Below, piece by piece: positions 1 to 5,442 of a stretch of DNA of 8,249 nt. The position numbers and the translations under genes were made by a program. The notes beneath the pieces were generated by a model. The model worked only from the letters and a program-made list of their open reading frames with translations. It was not told where the DNA came from and ran no database searches. This DNA is from Pseudomonadota bacterium (GTDB lineage: Bacteria; Pseudomonadota; Gammaproteobacteria; Xanthomonadales; Rhodanobacteraceae). Location of the stretch: assembly GCA_021783385.1 (NCBI GenBank), contig JAJXTX010000002.1:1-8249 (forward strand), read 5' to 3'. Numbering within the stretch: position 1 is the first letter of the stretch; each line of letters begins with the position of its first letter.

Positions 1-1
1 T

Positions 2-19
2 GCGAGAGGGTTGGCATAG
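2..19 (+). CDS. secY: probable last codons of secY (5' truncated)
   Basis: Five codons reading A-R-G-L-A followed by TAG are open from the left edge. In this order secY normally sits directly upstream of rpsM, and SecY proteins end in a short basic tail of this kind (…Y-G/A-R…). The assignment is inferred from gene order plus a five-residue tail, so it is weak. Another frame could be the true one. Confidence 0.3.
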   Translation, partial: ARGLA

Positions 20-29
20 TCGGGAAGTG

Positions 30-47
30 GCGACACCGCGGTGTCGC
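30..47 (+). terminator. 18-base perfect palindrome between secY and rpsM, possible terminator or processing hairpin
   Basis: GCGACACCG/CGGTGTCGC is a perfect inverted repeat. As RNA it would fold as a 7-bp stem with a CGCG loop. It lies about 10 nt after the presumed secY stop and just before a promoter-like sequence. It has no following T-run (AGGGCTTTCC instead), so a classical intrinsic terminator is not proven. It could also be a protein-binding operator. Confidence 0.4.
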
Positions 48-52
48 AGGGC

Positions 53-81
53 TTTCCAGTCAGGGTAATTCAAGTTAGAAT
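53..81 (+). promoter_or_regulatory. candidate sigma70 promoter for the alpha operon
   Basis: A -35-like TTTCCA (53-58) and a -10-like TAGAAT (76-81) are separated by exactly 17 nt. The -10 matches the consensus at 5 of 6 positions and the -35 at 4 of 6. Transcription would begin around 87-89, giving a leader of about 36 nt before rpsM. The position right after the palindrome supports a new transcription unit starting here, although read-through from secY is also likely. Confidence 0.45.
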
Positions 82-99
82 TGCGCGTTTACCGCGCAA
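81..99 (+). promoter_or_regulatory. leader stem-loop upstream of rpsM
   Basis: TTGCGCG (81-87) and CGCGCAA (93-99) form a perfect 7-bp stem around a 5-nt loop, 25 nt before the rpsM start codon. In E. coli the alpha operon is repressed by S4 binding the mRNA around the rpsM start. This hairpin is a candidate part of such a control site, but no S4 pseudoknot was demonstrated here. If the promoter at 53-81 is used, the transcript would start inside the hairpin, so it would only form on read-through RNA. Confidence 0.35.
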
Positions 100-123
100 G
101 AAACGCATCGGAGAAAGTACATC

Positions 124-480
124 ATGGCGCGCATCGCGGGTGTCAATTTGCCGGTCCAGAAGCATGTCTGGGTCGGTCTGCAAAGTATCTTTGGCATCGG
201 CCGCAGTCGTGCCAGGAAAGTGTGTGCGGCTGCTGGAGTGGTTCCCACCACACAGATCAAGTCGCTCAGCGAGGGCGAGGTCGAGAAGATTCGCCACGAG
301 GTCGCCAAGTACACCGTGGAGGGTGATCTGCGCCGTGAAGTGGGTATCGCGATCAAGCGCCTGATGGATCTGGGTTGCTATCGCGGCCTGCGTCATCGCC
401 GCGGCCTGCCGGTGCGCGGTCAGCGTACGCGCACCAACGCGCGCACACGCAAGGGTCCCCGTCGCGCGATCAAGAAGTGA
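124..480 (+). CDS. rpsM: 30S ribosomal protein S13
   Basis: This encodes a 118-residue protein of standard S13 length. S13 sits in the head of the small subunit, contacts 16S rRNA and the P-site tRNA, and forms intersubunit bridges with the large subunit. The N-terminus [10 protein letters not shown] is diagnostic. The helix-two-turn-helix region VEGDLRR…[17 protein letters not shown] follows, and the basic tail [17 protein letters not shown] is nearly identical to the E. coli protein. The [12 protein letters not shown] segment resembles Xanthomonadales S13. A Shine-Dalgarno GGAGAA at 110-115 lies 8 nt before the ATG. This is the first gene of the alpha operon; E. coli has rpmJ just upstream, and it is absent here. 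A two-hairpin element follows the stop codon. Confidence 0.98.
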   Translation: MARIAGVNLPVQKHVWVGLQSIFGIGRSRARKVCAAAGVVPTTQIKSLSEGEVEKIRHEVAKYTVEGDLRREVGIAIKRLMDLGCYRGLRHRRGLPVRGQRTRTNARTRKGPRRAIKK

Positions 481-490
481 TTCCATCAGT

Positions 491-538
491 GCGATCGTTC
501 TCGATCGCGAAGATCAGAAAGCAGCCATCCGTGGCCGC
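491..538 (+). repeat. intercistronic two-hairpin element, copy A (rpsM-rpsK gap)
   Basis: Hairpin 1 is GCGATCG-TTCT-CGATCGC (491-508), a perfect 7-bp stem. After a 12-nt A-rich spacer comes hairpin 2, GCAGCCA-TCCG-TGGCCGC (521-538), a 7-bp stem with one A·C mismatch. The element starts 11 nt after the rpsM stop codon and ends 26 nt before the rpsK ATG. The same arrangement occurs at 962-1010 and, expanded, at 2673-2763. There is no T-run, so it is not a terminator by the usual rule. An mRNA-processing, stability or attenuation role is possible. Confidence 0.75.
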
Positions 539-564
539 ATTGCTAAACAAGAGCCTCCAAAATC

Positions 565-951
565 ATGGCTAAGCCGGTCAAGACCAAGAAGAAGATCAAG
601 CGCGTTGTCACGGATGCCGTGGCCCACGTGCAGGCCTCCTTCAACAACACCATCGTCACCATCACCGATCGTCAGGGGAATGCCTTGTCGTGGGCTACCG
701 CCGGCGGTGCGGGTTTTCGCGGCTCGCGCAAGTCCACCCCGTTCGCGGCCCAGGTGGCTGCCGAAAAGGCCGGTCGCGCGGCTGGCGAGTACGGCGTGAA
801 GACGGTGGAAGTGCGCATCAAGGGCCCCGGGCCGGGCCGCGAGTCGGCGGTGCGCTCGCTGAACGCGCTGGGCTACAAGGTGCTCAACATCATCGACGTC
901 ACGCCGATTCCGCATAACGGCTGCCGTCCCCCCAAGAAGCGTCGAGTCTAA
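565..951 (+). CDS. rpsK: 30S ribosomal protein S11
   Basis: This encodes 128 residues (E. coli S11 has 129). S11 lies on the platform of the small subunit beside the mRNA exit region and binds 16S rRNA. Near-invariant blocks are present in order: [20 protein letters not shown] (about 21-40), [20 protein letters not shown] (about 42-61), GPGPGRES and the C-terminal [18 protein letters not shown]. The PHNG motif contains the Asn-Gly that is converted to isoaspartate in E. coli S11. The Shine-Dalgarno is weak (GAG at 551-553, 11 nt from the ATG), so translation may depend partly on coupling to rpsM. It is the second gene of the alpha operon. Confidence 0.98.
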   Translation: MAKPVKTKKKIKRVVTDAVAHVQASFNNTIVTITDRQGNALSWATAGGAGFRGSRKSTPFAAQVAAEKAGRAAGEYGVKTVEVRIKGPGPGRESAVRSLNALGYKVLNIIDVTPIPHNGCRPPKKRRV

Positions 952-961
952 GGTTTGGTTC

Positions 962-1010
962 CCGCGATCACCCTGATCGCGGAAATCGAAAACCGGCCAT
1001 CCCTGGCCGG
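962..1010 (+). repeat. intercistronic two-hairpin element, copy B (rpsK-rpsD gap)
   Basis: Hairpin 1 is CCGCGATCA-CCC-TGATCGCGG (962-982), a perfect 9-bp stem. After a 10-nt A-rich spacer comes hairpin 2, CCGGCCA-TCCC-TGGCCGG (993-1010), a perfect 7-bp stem with a TCCC loop. It starts 11 nt after the rpsK stop, the same offset as copy A, and ends 20 nt before the rpsD ATG. The following ACTTCTAAAGAGAAT resembles the sequence after copy A and contains the rpsD ribosome-binding site. This is the most perfectly paired copy. Confidence 0.8.
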
Positions 1011-1030
1011 ACTTCTAAAGAGAATTAACC

Positions 1031-1657
1031 ATGGCACGTTATCGTGGAGCTACCTGCAAACTCGCCCGTCGCGAAGGTGCAGATCTCAGCCTGAAGAGCC
1101 CGGCGCGCGCGCTGGATTCAAAGTGCAAGCTGGAAAACAAGCCGGGCCAGCATGGCGCCAACAAGCGTATGCGCATGTCGGACTATGCCGTGCAGCTGCG
1201 TGAAAAGCAGAAGGTCAAGCGCATCTACGGCGTGCTTGAGCGCCAGTTCAGCAACTACTACACCAAGGCGTCGACCCTCAAGGGCAACACCGGTGAGAAC
1301 CTGCTGCGTCTGCTCGAGAGCCGCCTGGACAACGTTGTCTATCGCATGGGCTTTGCGGTCACCCGCGCCCAGGCGCGTCAGCTGGTCGCCCACAAGGCGA
1401 TCCTGGTGAACGGCAAGAAGGTCAACATCCCCTCGTTCCAGGTTCGCCCGGGCGATGCGATCGCGCTGACCGAGCGCGCCCGCACTCAGCTACGCGTGCA
1501 GGAAGCGGCGACCGTGTTCGACACCATGGACCTGCGCCCGATCTGGGTCGAGGTCGATGCCAAGAAATTTGAAGGTACGTTCAAGTCGGTGCCGGATCGC
1601 GGTGATCTGCCGTCCGATATCAATGAAGCACTGATCGTCGAGCTTTACTCGAAGTAA
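1031..1657 (+). CDS. rpsD: 30S ribosomal protein S4
   Basis: This encodes 208 residues (E. coli 206). S4 nucleates assembly of the small-subunit body by binding the 5' domain of 16S rRNA. In E. coli it is also the translational repressor of the alpha operon. The N-terminal region runs from MARY through [14 protein letters not shown] and [21 protein letters not shown]. The S4 RNA-binding fold spans about 98-160 ([11 protein letters not shown]…[19 protein letters not shown]). The C-terminus [12 protein letters not shown] is diagnostic. Only two N-terminal cysteines are present (Cys9, Cys32), so this is not the four-Cys zinc form of S4. The Shine-Dalgarno is a moderate AAAGAGA (1017-1023). The gap to rpoA is only 15 nt and, unlike the other gaps, carries no repeat element, which suggests tight coupling of S4 and alpha. 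Confidence 0.98.
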   Translation: MARYRGATCKLARREGADLSLKSPARALDSKCKLENKPGQHGANKRMRMSDYAVQLREKQKVKRIYGVLERQFSNYYTKASTLKGNTGENLLRLLESRLDNVVYRMGFAVTRAQARQLVAHKAILVNGKKVNIPSFQVRPGDAIALTERARTQLRVQEAATVFDTMDLRPIWVEVDAKKFEGTFKSVPDRGDLPSDINEALIVELYSK

Positions 1658-1672
1658 TTACCGGAGCTCTGC

Positions 1673-2671
1673 ATGGCAGTTTCGTCAACTAGTGTGCTGC
1701 GGCCTCGGGGCCTCAGCGTCGAACAGCTCGGAGCCAACCGCGCCAAAGTGGTGGTCGAGCCGCTCGAGCGTGGCTTCGGCCATACCCTGGGCAACGCGCT
1801 GCGTCGCGTGCTGCTCTCCTCGATCCCTGGCAGTGCCATCGTCGAAGTGGAAATCGATGGCGTGCTGCACGAGTACACCACCCTGGAAGGCCTGCAGGAG
1901 GACGTGATCGAAGTTCTGCTGAACCTCAAGGACGTGGCGATTCGGCAGCATTCGGGTGATGAAGTCACCCTGACCCTGTCCAAGAAGGGTAAAGGTGTGG
2001 TCACGGCCGGCGACATCGTGGTCGACCACTCGGTGGAAATCATCAATCCCGAGCATGTGATCTGCCACCTGACCAAGGATGTTGTGCTCAATATGCGCCT
2101 GAAGGTGCGTCGCGGCGTCGGCTACCAGCCGGCCAGCACGCGCCAGCACCCCGATGACGAAACGCGTCCGATCGGCCGTCTGCAGCTGGATGCCTCATTC
2201 GCACCGGTGCTGCGCGTGGCTTATGAAGTGGATGCGGCGCGCGTCGAGCAGCGCACCAATCTTGACAAGTTGATCCTCGACATCGAGACCAATGGCACCA
2301 TCGGCGCGGAAGACGCCGTGCGCAAGGCCGCCGAGATCATCAACGACCAGCTGTCCGTGTTCGGCGACTTCTCGCGTCGTGAAAGCGCCACCGACAAGGC
2401 GGAGAAGAGCGGCTTCGACCCGCTGCTGTTGCGTCCGATCGATGATCTGGAGCTCACGGTGCGTTCGGCCAACTGCCTGAAAGCCGAGAGTATCTACTAC
2501 ATCGGCGATCTGGTGCAGAAGACCGAGGTCGAGCTGCTGAAAACGCCGAATCTCGGCAAGAAGTCACTGACTGAGATCAAGGATGTACTGGGCGGGCGTG
2601 GTCTGGCACTTGGCATGAAGCTGGAGAGCTGGCCGCCGCCGGGTCTCTCGCACGGCATGCAGCTCGGTTAA
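1673..2671 (+). CDS. rpoA: DNA-directed RNA polymerase alpha subunit
   Basis: This encodes 332 residues (E. coli 329). Alpha dimerises to start RNA polymerase assembly, and its C-terminal domain contacts UP-element DNA and activators. The N-terminal domain (about 1-235) shows [18 protein letters not shown] and LLSSIPG, the beta/beta'-assembly and dimer regions. A linker around 235-250 ([13 protein letters not shown]) leads to the C-terminal domain with [37 protein letters not shown] and [11 protein letters not shown]. Arg264 in VRSANC corresponds to the DNA-contacting Arg265 of E. coli. The HGMQLG tail resembles Xanthomonadales RpoA. A GGAG Shine-Dalgarno at 1663-1666 lies 6 nt before the ATG. 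A complex hairpin region follows the stop. Confidence 0.99.
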   Translation: MAVSSTSVLRPRGLSVEQLGANRAKVVVEPLERGFGHTLGNALRRVLLSSIPGSAIVEVEIDGVLHEYTTLEGLQEDVIEVLLNLKDVAIRQHSGDEVTLTLSKKGKGVVTAGDIVVDHSVEIINPEHVICHLTKDVVLNMRLKVRRGVGYQPASTRQHPDDETRPIGRLQLDASFAPVLRVAYEVDAARVEQRTNLDKLILDIETNGTIGAEDAVRKAAEIINDQLSVFGDFSRRESATDKAEKSGFDPLLLRPIDDLELTVRSANCLKAESIYYIGDLVQKTEVELLKTPNLGKKSLTEIKDVLGGRGLALGMKLESWPPPGLSHGMQLG

Positions 2672-2672
2672 T

Positions 2673-2763
2673 GCGATCGTCCTTGATCGCTCTGGCGGCA
2701 GGACATCGGCTGGAGCGTGTATAACGTTCTGGCCGAGCACAGGAAGCGGTCATCCATGGCCGC
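2673..2763 (+). repeat. intercistronic two-hairpin element, expanded copy C (rpoA-rplQ gap)
   Basis: Hairpin 1 is GCGATC-GTCCTT-GATCGC (2673-2690), a 6-bp stem starting 2 nt after the rpoA stop. Hairpin 2 is GCGGTCA-TCCA-TGGCCGC (2746-2763), a 7-bp stem with one T·G that would be a G·U wobble in RNA. In copies A and B these hairpins are 10-12 nt apart. Here they are 55 nt apart, and the extra sequence itself folds (see 2707-2735). The flank ACTCCAGAAG after hairpin 2 resembles ACTTCTAAAG after copy B. Confidence 0.7.
2707..2735 (+). other. 12-bp RNA hairpin nested inside copy C
   Basis: CGGCTGGAGCGT (2707-2718) pairs with ACGTTCTGGCCG (2724-2735) around a GTATA loop. All 12 positions pair if three G·U wobbles are allowed. 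The wobbles pair only in the + strand RNA (they would be A·C on the other strand), so the structure favours a role in the rpoA-rplQ transcript. It sits between the two hairpins of copy C and accounts for much of that copy's extra length. Confidence 0.55.
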
Positions 2764-2782
2764 ACTCCAGAAGTGAGCATCT

Positions 2783-2824
2783 GCTCCTATGGAGCCTTTG
2801 ACAGAGCCTCAGGTTCAATGAGGC
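2783..2824 (+). other. two further small hairpins upstream of rplQ
   Basis: GCTCC-TAT-GGAGC (2783-2795) and GCCTCA-GGTTCAA-TGAGGC (2806-2824) are short perfect inverted repeats (5 and 6 bp). They continue the hairpin-rich character of the 229-nt rpoA-rplQ gap. An A-run follows the second on the + strand, so it is not a + strand terminator. Stems this short can arise by chance. Confidence 0.35.
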
Positions 2825-2900
2825 CAAAAAAGCGGAATTCCGCGGGAAGCCGGACACAAGCGCCGACTTTTCATAACAACAGACATCAGAGACTTTTGCC

Positions 2901-3284
2901 ATGCGCCACCAAAAATCCGGACGCAAACTCAACCGCACCAGCTCGCATCGCGAAGCCATGTTTCGCAACATGGCCTCGTCGCTGGTGAAGCACGAGCTGA
3001 TCCGCACCACCCTGCCCAAGGCAAAGGAATTGCGCCGTGTGGCCGAGCCGCTGATCACGCTGGCCAAGACCGACGGCGTGGCCAATCGTCGCCTGGCTTT
3101 CTCGCGCATGCGCGACAAGGAAGCGGTGGGCAAGCTGTTCGTCGAACTGGGGCCGCGCTATCGCGAGCGTCCCGGCGGCTACCTGCGCATCCTCAAATGC
3201 GGCTTCCGTCCCGGCGACAATGCGCCCATGGCGTATGTCGAACTGGTGGGGCGCCCGCAGGTCGAGGCGGTCGACGCAGACTGA
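2901..3284 (+). CDS. rplQ: 50S ribosomal protein L17
   Basis: This encodes 127 residues, identical in length to E. coli L17. L17 is a large-subunit protein near the polypeptide exit region of 23S rRNA. Diagnostic blocks in order are [72 protein letters not shown] and [20 protein letters not shown]. Only a weak AGAGA (2888-2892) serves as a Shine-Dalgarno. It is the last gene of the alpha operon. It is separated from rpoA by an unusually long structured gap, so its expression may be set independently of rpoA through RNA processing or an internal promoter. A terminator lies 36 nt beyond its stop. Confidence 0.98.
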   Translation: MRHQKSGRKLNRTSSHREAMFRNMASSLVKHELIRTTLPKAKELRRVAEPLITLAKTDGVANRRLAFSRMRDKEAVGKLFVELGPRYRERPGGYLRILKCGFRPGDNAPMAYVELVGRPQVEAVDAD

Positions 3285-3320
3285 TCGGCCGGCTCTCTGC
3301 CGGATAGTGGCATTCCTTCC

Positions 3321-3352
3321 AAGAACCCGGCCGGGCAACCTGCCGGGTTCTT
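3321..3352 (+). terminator. alpha operon intrinsic terminator
   Basis: AAGAACCCGGC (3321-3331) and GCCGGGTTCTT (3342-3352) form a perfect 11-bp GC-rich stem with a 10-nt loop, 36 nt after the rplQ stop. The 3' arm ends in TTCTT and is followed by GCTTCT, an interrupted T-rich stretch. A smaller hairpin, CCGGC-TCTCT-GCCGG (3289-3303), precedes it. Its position at the operon end and its perfect stem make termination likely. Confidence 0.8.
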
Positions 3353-3404
3353 GCTTCTGCGAGGAGCGCTAGACGTGGATGGCCATCCTGCGGACGCAAG
3401 CTTG

Positions 3405-3433
3405 CTGACAGCGCGGCAGCGAACAGGTAAGGT
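3405..3433 (+). promoter_or_regulatory. candidate sigma70 promoter for dsbB-aroG
   Basis: CTGACA (3405-3410, 5 of 6 to the -35 consensus) is followed after 17 nt by TAAGGT (3428-3433). The latter keeps the T1, A2 and T6 of the -10 hexamer. It lies downstream of the alpha operon terminator and 27 nt before the dsbB ATG, the right place for a promoter of the next unit. The -10 is weak. Confidence 0.4.
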
Positions 3434-3460
3434 CATTGTCCCGCATCGCAACAATGTGCC

Positions 3461-3979
3461 ATGAACCCACTTCGCTGGTCGTTTCGCGTCAACTTTCTGC
3501 TGGGCTTCCTGCTCTGCGCCGTGCTGCTCGCTTTCGCCCTGTATGCGCAGTACGTGCTGATGATGGATCCCTGCCCGCTATGCATTCTGCAGCGCGTGGT
3601 GTTCATCGCGCTCGGCCTGCTGTTTCTGATCGGCGGGATCCAGGCCCCGCGCGGCGGGGGCCGCAAGGCATATGCCGCATTGATCGTGCTGGTGGCGTTG
3701 GTGGGGACTGCCATCGCGATCCGGCATCTGTGGATCCAGTCGCTGCCGGCCGACCAGGTGCCCAGCTGCGGCGCGCCGCTCGGCTATCTGCTGGAAACGC
3801 GTGCGGGAAACGGCGGCCTGATCGGCGTGCTGCTCAAGGTGCTCAGCGGCTCGGGTGAGTGTGCCAAGGTGCAGCCGATCCTGGGCCTGTCAATGCCGGC
3901 ATGGAGCCTGCTGTGGTATGTGCTGCTTGCCGCGCTGGCCATCGTGGCCACGCGTCGCCCCAAGGGTCAGATGAAATGA
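3461..3979 (+). CDS. dsbB: disulfide bond formation protein B
   Basis: This encodes a 172-residue inner-membrane protein. DsbB reoxidises periplasmic DsbA and passes the electrons to ubiquinone. Four hydrophobic segments are visible at about 11-31, 43-61, 70-90 and 147-163. The first periplasmic redox pair is CPLC (Cys38, Cys41), followed by Gln44-Arg45, matching the quinone-proximal Arg after CxxC in E. coli DsbB. The second pair is Cys103 (VPSCGAPLGYLLE) and Cys134 (GSGECAKVQP), with the conserved C-terminal GLSMPAWSL before the last helix. All four catalytic cysteines are therefore present. No clear Shine-Dalgarno precedes the ATG. The stop codon overlaps the next start as ATGA. DsbA is not in the window. 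Confidence 0.95.
   Translation: MNPLRWSFRVNFLLGFLLCAVLLAFALYAQYVLMMDPCPLCILQRVVFIALGLLFLIGGIQAPRGGGRKAYAALIVLVALVGTAIAIRHLWIQSLPADQVPSCGAPLGYLLETRAGNGGLIGVLLKVLSGSGECAKVQPILGLSMPAWSLLWYVLLAALAIVATRRPKGQMK
3962..3966 (+). promoter_or_regulatory. ribosome-binding site that decides the aroG start
   Basis: AAGGG inside the end of dsbB lies 9 nt before the ATG at 3976. The frame is open further back to 3859, but that would overlap dsbB by about 120 nt, encode residues unlike the family, and lack this site. The ATG at 3976 is therefore preferred. ATG at 3988 is a possible alternative. Confidence 0.6.
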
Positions 3980-5379
3980 ACGCTTCCATGATCGCCCAGA
4001 CTGCGTCGATGCAGTCCGACTCCCAGCCCACGCCCGGCCCGGATCGCTGGAGTCCGGACTCGTGGCAGCAACGCGTGGCGCTGCAGCAGCCGCAGTACGA
4101 CGACGCGCAGGAGCTGGCCCGGGCCGGCGAGCACCTGTCGCGATTGCCGCCGCTGGTCACCTCATGGGAGGTGCTGGCGCTGAAGCAGTCGCTGGCCGAG
4201 GCGCAGGAGGGGCAGCGGTTTCTGCTGCAGGGCGGCGATTGCGCGGAAAGCTTCGTCGACTGCACCAGTCCGGTGATTTCCAACCGTCTGAAAGTGCTGC
4301 TGCAAATGAGTCTGGTGCTGGTACACGGGCTGAAAAAACCGGTGCTGCGCGTGGGTCGTTTCGCCGGCCAGTACGCCAAGCCGCGTTCGACCGACCTGGA
4401 AACCCGTGATGGCGTGACGCTGCCGAGCTTCCGCGGCGATCTGGTCAACGGGCCTGAGTTCACCCCGGAGGCGCGGCGCCCCGATCCGCAGCGGATGATC
4501 CAGGCGCATGCGCATTCGGCGCTCACGATGAATTTCGTGCGCGCGCTGATCGACGGCGGCTTCGCCGATCTGCACCATCCGGAATACTGGGATCTGGCCT
4601 GGGTCGACCACGCGCCGCTGGCCGCCGAGTATCGCCAGATGGTCGCCGGCATCGGCGATTCGCTGCGCTTCATGGAAACCCTGGCCGGCCCGATCGCCGG
4701 TTTTTCCAGAGTGGATTTCTTCACCTCGCACGAGGCGCTGCTGCTGCATTATGAGCAGGCATTGACGCGGCAGGTGCCGCGGCATACGGGCTGGTTCAAC
4801 CTGTCCACGCACTTCCCGTGGATCGGCATGCGCACGGCGGCGCTGGACGGGGCGCACGTGGAATATTTTCGCGGTATCCGCAATCCGGTGGCGGTGAAGC
4901 TCGGGCCATCAGTGAAGCCGGAGCAGCTGCTGCCGCTGATCGATGCGCTCAATCCGCAGGACGAGCCGGGCCGGCTCACGCTGATCCATCGCATGGGCAA
5001 CGCCGGCATCGCCGCGGCGCTGCCGCCGTTGCTGGAGGCGGTCCGCCGCGAGGGGCGCCGCGTGCTGTGGGTCGCCGATCCGATGCACGGCAATACCGAA
5101 AGCACCTCCAACGGGTACAAGACGCGCCGTTTCGACAACATCCGCGGCGAGCTGGACCAGGCGTTCGACATCCATGCCGCGGTCGGTACCCGGCTTGGCG
5201 GCGTGCATCTGGAACTCACCGGTGAAGACGTCACCGAATGCATGGGCGGCGCCCGCGACCTGTCCGAGACCGACCTCGACCGCGCCTACAAATCCACCGT
5301 CGATCCGCGGCTTAACTACGAGCAGTCGCTGGAGCTGGCGATGCTGATCGTGCGCAAGTCGGTGGGCGGTCACGGCTGA
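3976..5379 (+). CDS. aroG: class II 3-deoxy-7-phosphoheptulonate (DAHP) synthase
   Basis: This encodes 467 residues when started at the ATG overlapping the dsbB stop. The cytosolic enzyme condenses phosphoenolpyruvate with erythrose 4-phosphate, the first step of the shikimate pathway to aromatic amino acids. Signatures of the class II (plant/mycobacterial, AroAII) family are LLQGGDCAESF, MNFVRALIDGG, HEALLLHYEQALTR, LIHRMGNAGI, WVADPMHGNT and GVHLELTGEDVTEC. The metal ligands known from the M. tuberculosis enzyme (Cys87, His369, Glu411, Asp441) appear as Cys89, His371, Glu413 and Asp443, a constant +2 offset, so the site is intact. The N-terminal region before GGDCAE is present, unlike the shorter PhzC-type relatives. 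The symbol follows M. tuberculosis/Xanthomonas usage; aroF or aroH would also be seen. ATGA overlap suggests translational coupling to dsbB. Confidence 0.95.
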   Translation: MNASMIAQTASMQSDSQPTPGPDRWSPDSWQQRVALQQPQYDDAQELARAGEHLSRLPPLVTSWEVLALKQSLAEAQEGQRFLLQGGDCAESFVDCTSPVISNRLKVLLQMSLVLVHGLKKPVLRVGRFAGQYAKPRSTDLETRDGVTLPSFRGDLVNGPEFTPEARRPDPQRMIQAHAHSALTMNFVRALIDGGFADLHHPEYWDLAWVDHAPLAAEYRQMVAGIGDSLRFMETLAGPIAGFSRVDFFTSHEALLLHYEQALTRQVPRHTGWFNLSTHFPWIGMRTAALDGAHVEYFRGIRNPVAVKLGPSVKPEQLLPLIDALNPQDEPGRLTLIHRMGNAGIAAALPPLLEAVRREGRRVLWVADPMHGNTESTSNGYKTRRFDNIRGELDQAFDIHAAVGTRLGGVHLELTGEDVTECMGGARDLSETDLDRAYKSTVDPRLNYEQSLELAMLIVRKSVGGHG

Positions 5380-5401
5380 CCGGCCAGCGTTGCATCGGTG
5401 C

Positions 5402-5432
5402 TGACGAAGGCGGCTTCTGGCCGCCTTCGTCA
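5402..5432. terminator. stem-loop between convergent aroG and amidase genes
   Basis: TGACGAAGGCGGC (5402-5414) and GCCGCCTTCGTCA (5420-5432) form a perfect 13-bp stem with a 5-nt loop. It lies 22 nt after the aroG stop and 10 nt beyond the amidase stop on the opposite strand. The symmetric position suits a bidirectional terminator for two convergent genes. Neither strand has a T-run after the stem, so efficiency or Rho-independence is uncertain. Confidence 0.7.
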
Positions 5433-5442
5433 CGTCAGGCCG

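Noticed and set aside
2720..2725. TATAAC as a -10 element for an internal rplQ promoter
   Set aside because: No acceptable -35 hexamer is found 16-18 nt upstream, and the sequence lies at the loop of the 12-bp hairpin, which explains it better. TTGACA at 2798-2803 likewise lacks a -10 at the right distance.
2806..2824. GGTTCAA loop within a stem as a tRNA T-arm
   Set aside because: The stem is 6 bp and no D-arm, anticodon arm or acceptor stem can be built around it.
2773..2988. Possible 71-residue small gene in the rpoA-rplQ gap from a GTG start
   Set aside because: It runs 88 nt into rplQ in another frame, has no recognisable sequence, and its start lies in the A-rich flank of the repeat element.
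3859..3975. 39-residue N-terminal extension of the DAHP synthase
   Set aside because: It overlaps the conserved end of dsbB, lacks a ribosome-binding site and does not fit the family length. The ATG at 3976 has a Shine-Dalgarno and puts all four metal ligands at a constant +2 offset from the M. tuberculosis enzyme.
3843..4724. - strand open frame (293 codons) opposite dsbB and aroG
   Set aside because: It lies wholly antisense to two genes with complete motifs, and its Ser/Arg/Cys-rich translation resembles no known protein.
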